Source: an uncultured Sphingobacteriales bacterium (lineage in GTDB: Bacteria > Bacteroidota > Bacteroidia > Chitinophagales > Chitinophagaceae). From it: a DNA stretch of 64,000 nucleotides. Positions 60,366 to 64,000 of the stretch are shown here, in pieces; position 1 is the stretch's first letter, and each line of letters opens with the position of its first letter. The notes beneath the pieces are model-generated. The model was given only the letters and a program-made list of their open reading frames with translations. It made no database searches and was not told the origin of the DNA. The position numbers were made by a program, and so were the translations under genes. The stretch lies in contig CALKHN010000078.1 of NCBI GenBank assembly GCA_937991535.1, forward strand, positions 22,013 through 86,012, written 5' to 3'.

Positions 60366-62210
60366 TTATTTCTGAAGGATTACGGTAAACAGGCTTCCTT
60401 TACCGGGCTCGCTTTCACATACTATTTTCCCGTTCAGTTCTTCAACCAGCCTTTTTACAATAGACAAGCCCAGCCCGGTAGAATATTCACCCTCGGTAGG
60501 CATGGAGGAGATTTTCCTGTATTTGGAAAACAGGTAAGGAACATCTTCTTTCGCAATTCCCACACCTTCATCTTCTACTTTAATACGAACCGCTTCGGTT
60601 GTATCAACGACGCTTACCAGAACCCCTTTGCCGCGGGGTGTAAATTTGATGGCATTGCTCAGCAGGTTTTCGCAAATACGGCTTACGATGTACCGGTCGC
60701 TCATGAGTATTATGGGATGGCTGGCGGCAACATAGGTCATAGCAATGTCTTTTTGCTGGGCCTGCGGAAGATACATATGCACAACATCGTCTAAGAAAGC
60801 ATTCAGTTCTAACTGCTCCAGGTTTAATGTGTGATGTTTGATTTCCTCTTTTTCGATGTAAAGAATATCTCTTATCAGCAGTTCACCATTGTCTGCCGAT
60901 GATTGAATGCGGTACAGTGCTTTTTTCTGGTCTGCAGTAAAATTGGAAACATCCGACAACAATATCTGACTCCACATCTTTATACTCGTAAAAGGTCCGT
61001 TTAAATCGTGCGAAACTACGCTGATGAGAGAATTTTTTTCGGCATTAAGGCGGGCAAGTTTATCATTCTGCTTTTGTATCAACTCATTTTGCTTTTTCAG
61101 CAGGCTATTCTTTTTTCGTATTAGCAATAAACTAATAAAGGCCGAAACAGCCAGCGCCGCTATGCCCAATGCTATAAAAAGAATATTTCTCTTTTCGAGT
61201 TTTTGCCTCCCAATCTCAAGTCCAAGCATTTTATTTTGCTGCTCCTTTTGCTTCAGGTTATATTTTTCCTGCAGTTCAGCAACAGTGTTTAATGTACGCT
61301 GGCTAACCAGAGCCGTATCCAGTACATGCCAATCCTTAAAATGCTTATAGGCCGATTTATAATCACCACGAACAGAAGAATATTTAGAATACAGCAGGTG
61401 AACATCCGCTTCTTTCTTTTTGGATCCCTGTGATTGGGCTATATCAAAAGAAAGATCAATGTATTTACGTGCCGAATCGAATTTTTTTGTTTCAATATAT
61501 ACATCTCCTATATTCAGGCAGTCGTACCAAAGCATGTCCATGTCGTTATTTGCAATATTCGCAGCATAGTTGAGTTTAAAAAAATGAAGGGCTTTATCCC
61601 ATCGCTTTTTGTGAAACCATGCATTTCCTATGTTGTTGTATACAGAATGAAGATCAATATGAAGTTTGTATTTTTGGGCAACGCTTTCCGCCTGCTCTAA
61701 ATAAAATAAGGCACTATCCGGATATCCAAGACGATTGTAAATGGAACCGAGATTGGAACTGTTTGTAAATATGGATGAGGCCTCCTTTCGTTGTATAGAC
61801 ACCTGGAATGCTTCCTTAAAAAAATCCCTTGCTTTTTGAGGCTGATCAATATTGTTATAAGCCATAGCCAGATCGCTCAAAGCAGCAGCTTCGTATTCAT
61901 TTCGTTTTAGCATTCTGGCCTGTTCGAGCGCCTGGTAATAATAGTTTATTGCTGAATCGTACTCTTCCCTGAATTCCTGGTAAATTCCTTTAAGCCTTAA
62001 CGACAATACGGCTCCTTTATTAAAGTCCAGCTTTTTTGCTTCCCTGTCAATAAAATTTGCATAATACAGAACAGAATCCGCTTTAATGCTGTTAAAATCA
62101 AGTACCCGGTCGTATAATGCCTTTAGATAAGATGTGTCATGCTGGGCTGAAGCTGTCTGGCAAAAAAAATAAAAGAACAATACATACCATGCTGTTGCGG
62201 AGCCTCTCAT
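60366..62210 (-). CDS. TPR sensor histidine kinase
   Basis: 614 residues. Signal peptide (WYVLFFYFFCQTASAQ), then a periplasmic region of about six TPR-like units (~65-300; AMAYNNIDQPQKARDFFKEA, GSIYNRLGYPDSALFYLEQA), a coiled-coil, one transmembrane helix (~343-364), a second coiled-coil and a cytoplasmic kinase. Phosphoacceptor H401 in SVVSHDLNGPFTS and the ATPase N-box NLLSNAIKFTPRG, G-boxes VEDEGVGI and STGLGLSIVKRL. No response regulator gene is adjacent. A -7 element lies ~95 bases upstream. Convergent with the ABC gene (29-base gap). Confidence 0.93.
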   Translation of the reverse strand: MRGSATAWYVLFFYFFCQTASAQHDTSYLKALYDRVLDFNSIKADSVLYYANFIDREAKKLDFNKGAVLSLRLKGIYQEFREEYDSAINYYYQALEQARMLKRNEYEAAALSDLAMAYNNIDQPQKARDFFKEAFQVSIQRKEASSIFTNSSNLGSIYNRLGYPDSALFYLEQAESVAQKYKLHIDLHSVYNNIGNAWFHKKRWDKALHFFKLNYAANIANNDMDMLWYDCLNIGDVYIETKKFDSARKYIDLSFDIAQSQGSKKKEADVHLLYSKYSSVRGDYKSAYKHFKDWHVLDTALVSQRTLNTVAELQEKYNLKQKEQQNKMLGLEIGRQKLEKRNILFIALGIAALAVSAFISLLLIRKKNSLLKKQNELIQKQNDKLARLNAEKNSLISVVSHDLNGPFTSIKMWSQILLSDVSNFTADQKKALYRIQSSADNGELLIRDILYIEKEEIKHHTLNLEQLELNAFLDDVVHMYLPQAQQKDIAMTYVAASHPIILMSDRYIVSRICENLLSNAIKFTPRGKGVLVSVVDTTEAVRIKVEDEGVGIAKEDVPYLFSKYRKISSMPTEGEYSTGLGLSIVKRLVEELNGKIVCESEPGKGSLFTVILQK

Positions 62211-62303
62211 ATTGAGTAAAAGATATTGGTTTGGAGTATCATCCTGTTAAAAGTAATTTATCCGGTTACTGACCGGCTACTTTTACTGTTGCTTCATCTC
62301 TGG

Positions 62304-62311
62304 TAAAGATA
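62304..62311 (-). promoter_or_regulatory. -7-like element (TATCTTTA) of the histidine kinase gene
   Basis: One mismatch to TAnnTTTG on the minus strand. A TTG about 22 bases further upstream may be the -33 element. The ATG is ~94 bases downstream. Confidence 0.4.
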
Positions 62312-62377
62312 AGATAAACATATTATAAGTTTACAACATTACTGTAAGCCTGCATCTTTCATTTGAGAAGCTACTAT

Positions 62378-63556
62378 TTAGCTGATATTTTCGATTATTC
62401 CCGCAATTCCCTGGCCGCCGCCTACACAGGCGGTTACAATACCATACTTTTTATTCAACCGTTTCATATCGTGCGTAATTTGTATGGTAAGTTTACAGCC
62501 GGTGCAGCCTAAGGGGTGTCCCAAAGCTATAGCGCCTCCGTTTATATTCACAATGTCCGGATTGATATCTAATGTGCGGATTACGGCAAGCGATTGAGAA
62601 GCAAAGGCCTCATTCAACTCAACCAGGTCAATATCGTTCAATGACATGCCTGCCTGTTTTAATACTTTCGGCACCGCCTCAATGGGTCCTACGCCCATAA
62701 TCCGCGGATGAACGCCTGCAGAAGCACAAGCCACTAACCTGGCCCATGGTTTAAGGCCTAATTCCTTCACCATATTTTCACCCATCACAATTACAAAAGC
62801 GGCGCCGTCACTGGTTTGAGAAGAATTTCCCGCGGTTACTGTTCCTCCGGCAGCAAAAACCGGTTTTAATTTCGACAGCGCTTCAACGGAGGTATCCTTG
62901 CGGGGTCCTTCATCGGTATCCATAATGTAGCTCCGGGTTTGTCTTTTTCCTTTATCATCCACGTATACGTCTTCGACGGTTACAGGTAAAATGCCAGTTT
63001 TAAAATAACCATTCCGGATGGCACTTATCGCCTTTTGGTGAGAACGATATGAAAATGCATCCTGATCTTCCCGGTTCACATTGTATTCTTTGGCAACAGC
63101 CTCTGCCGTTAGTCCCATGCTGAGGTAATAATCAGGTTCATCTTTGGCAATAGAATAAGCGGGAACAGGTTTCCAACCGGCCGTTGGAACAAGACTCATG
63201 CTTTCGGTACCGCCCGCAACAATGCACTCTGCCATGCCGGTGCGTATTTTTGCTGTTGCAATGGCAATGGCCTCCAAACCCGAAGCACAATAGCGGTTGA
63301 TCGTCATGCCCGGCACTTCAATACCCAGGGCACGGGCAGCAATGATCCGGCCAACCTGTAATCCCTGTTCGGCTTCCGGAACAGCGTTTCCCACAATTAC
63401 ATCATCAACACGTTTAGCCTCCAGTTGGGGCACAGAGTCCATTACATTTTTGATCACTTCTATAGCAAGATCATCGGGGCGGGTAAACCGAAATCCTCCG
63501 CGTTTCGACTTTCCTACAGCCGTACGAAAACCTGCAACTATATATGCATCCTGCAT
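62378..63556 (-). CDS. Acetyl-CoA C-acyltransferase (thiolase)
   Basis: 392 residues from the ATG at 63556, chosen because the promoter at 63594-63625 fits it; an ATG at 63583 would add nine residues. Nucleophile C90 in NRYCASGLEA, and the catalytic pair GHPLGCTG (His) and TACVGGGQG (Cys) near the C-terminus. EAEQGLQVGRIIA and GNSSQTSDGAA are typical of degradative FadA-like thiolases, which cleave 3-ketoacyl-CoA in beta-oxidation, although biosynthetic acetoacetyl-CoA thiolase cannot be excluded. The beta-oxidation multifunctional enzyme would be expected upstream, but the window ends here. Confidence 0.92.
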   Translation of the reverse strand: MQDAYIVAGFRTAVGKSKRGGFRFTRPDDLAIEVIKNVMDSVPQLEAKRVDDVIVGNAVPEAEQGLQVGRIIAARALGIEVPGMTINRYCASGLEAIAIATAKIRTGMAECIVAGGTESMSLVPTAGWKPVPAYSIAKDEPDYYLSMGLTAEAVAKEYNVNREDQDAFSYRSHQKAISAIRNGYFKTGILPVTVEDVYVDDKGKRQTRSYIMDTDEGPRKDTSVEALSKLKPVFAAGGTVTAGNSSQTSDGAAFVIVMGENMVKELGLKPWARLVACASAGVHPRIMGVGPIEAVPKVLKQAGMSLNDIDLVELNEAFASQSLAVIRTLDINPDIVNINGGAIALGHPLGCTGCKLTIQITHDMKRLNKKYGIVTACVGGGQGIAGIIENIS

Positions 63557-63593
63557 GGTGTTTGAGTTTAGTTGTTTATGCAACTTTGTAGTT

Positions 63594-63625
63594 CAAAGAT
63601 AAATGTTCCGGGTATGGATACCAAA
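63594..63625 (-). promoter_or_regulatory. Consensus Bacteroidota promoter of the thiolase gene
   Basis: TTTG (63622-63625) and TATCTTTG (63594-63601) on the minus strand, separated by 20 bases. This is the best match in the window, 37 bases upstream of the ATG. Confidence 0.75.
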
Positions 63626-63764
63626 AAACCCCGAAAAGCCGGAGATAATGTGATGGCTGCACGGTAGGTTTTTAATGCTATTTTTTGTTTAATGTTAAAG
63701 CCTGCTGTATTTATAACGATACGCGGAAGAAATGATTATAGTCTTTGATTTTTATTCCGCCATT

Positions 63765-64000
63765 GTTGGTGTTACGATTAGCTCAGTTGCAAAGGCTTCA
63801 CCAACAATATTTTACCCAGGCCCTTCTGTTGTTGGTATGCGCTGCACATCCCACCCCTACATACACAACAACGCGGCGCGGGAACACCAACATGTAAAAA
63901 ATCTTATTTGATCATGACATCAAAATCAGACTCAAGGTAATCTTCGGGCTGAGAAATAATTTGAACACTTTTCCCCTATCGGTGTGTGTCTTCACACACC
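63765..64000. repeat. Non-coding tail with inverted repeats
   Basis: GTTGGTGTT at 63765-63773 pairs with AACACCAAC at 63883-63891, with further TTGTTGGTAT and GCGGCGC elements between them. At 63981-64000 GGTGTGTG/CACACACC form an 8-bp hairpin cut by the window edge. Neither strand has a convincing gene. The short reading on the minus strand is interrupted by a TAG. The 63602-63764 part shows nothing. Confidence 0.4.

Noticed and set aside
63775..63800. TAGCTCAGTTG, like a tRNA D-arm
   Set aside because: No matching GAGC arm, anticodon stem, T-loop (TTCGA) or acceptor stem follows.
63904..63999. Short minus-strand reading that ends in ESDFDVMIK before a stop
   Set aside because: Interrupted by TAG 23 codons before its end and overlapping an 8-bp hairpin. 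More likely a non-coding repeat than a pseudogene.

Overview
The window reads as a chromosomal segment of a Bacteroidota bacterium, most likely family Chitinophagaceae or a close relative. The evidence is the recurring TAnnTTTG-type -7 promoter element upstream of starts, the Bacteroidota style of the leu-ilv operon, a rhomboid with the C-terminal extension typical of the phylum, secreted plant-glycan hydrolases and FG-GAP proteins, and intergenic gaps filled with degenerate word repeats. No rRNA, tRNA, CRISPR array or recognisable transposase was seen.

Layout. (1) 1-5.8 kb, sulfur assimilation: the end of cysJ, then cysI, a fused siroheme-synthase/TSUP permease, an OsmC protein and metZ. (2) 5.85-11.8 kb, minus strand: a very tight seven-gene operon pairing a polyprenyl synthase and a geranylgeranyl-reductase-like flavoprotein with five unrecognised proteins. 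Four of the five share a beta-sandwich with a P-x5-[PA]-G-x-Y-like signature. This is my best candidate for an undescribed system. (3) 12-15.4 kb: an HGSNAT-like acyltransferase, a DinB protein and a YqjM-type ene-reductase. (4) 15.5-27.7 kb, accessory segment: an alpha-L-rhamnosidase and a five-bladed-propeller glycosidase, an AT-rich nuclease-NACHT defence ATPase, and an orphan arsA enclosed by direct copies of a structured repeat (R2), then a rhomboid protease. The whole segment lies between two direct copies of another repeat (R1). (5) 27.7-32.1 kb: an RDD protein, a secreted glycosidase-like protein, an outer-membrane barrel and a tiny membrane protein. (6) 32.1-49.5 kb, minus strand: gltBD, then one leuA-C-D-B/ilvD-B-N-C-A operon holding the complete valine/isoleucine/leucine-specific set except the aminotransferase. 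(7) 49.7-64 kb: a helical-repeat protein, an FG-GAP propeller, a murQ/BadF-kinase recycling pair, an S41 protease, cystathionine beta-synthase, a promoter-to-terminator unit that looks like a ~420-nt non-coding RNA, an MsbA-like ABC exporter, a TPR histidine kinase and a thiolase.

How the genes fit together: cysJI with siroheme makes sulfide, MetZ puts it into homocysteine, and cystathionine beta-synthase at 56.4 kb takes homocysteine toward cysteine. GltBD supplies glutamate, the amino donor for the branched-chain amino acids made by the adjacent operon. MurQ and the kinase recycle cell-wall amino sugars. Function calls are from sequence reading alone. No database search or structure prediction was run.
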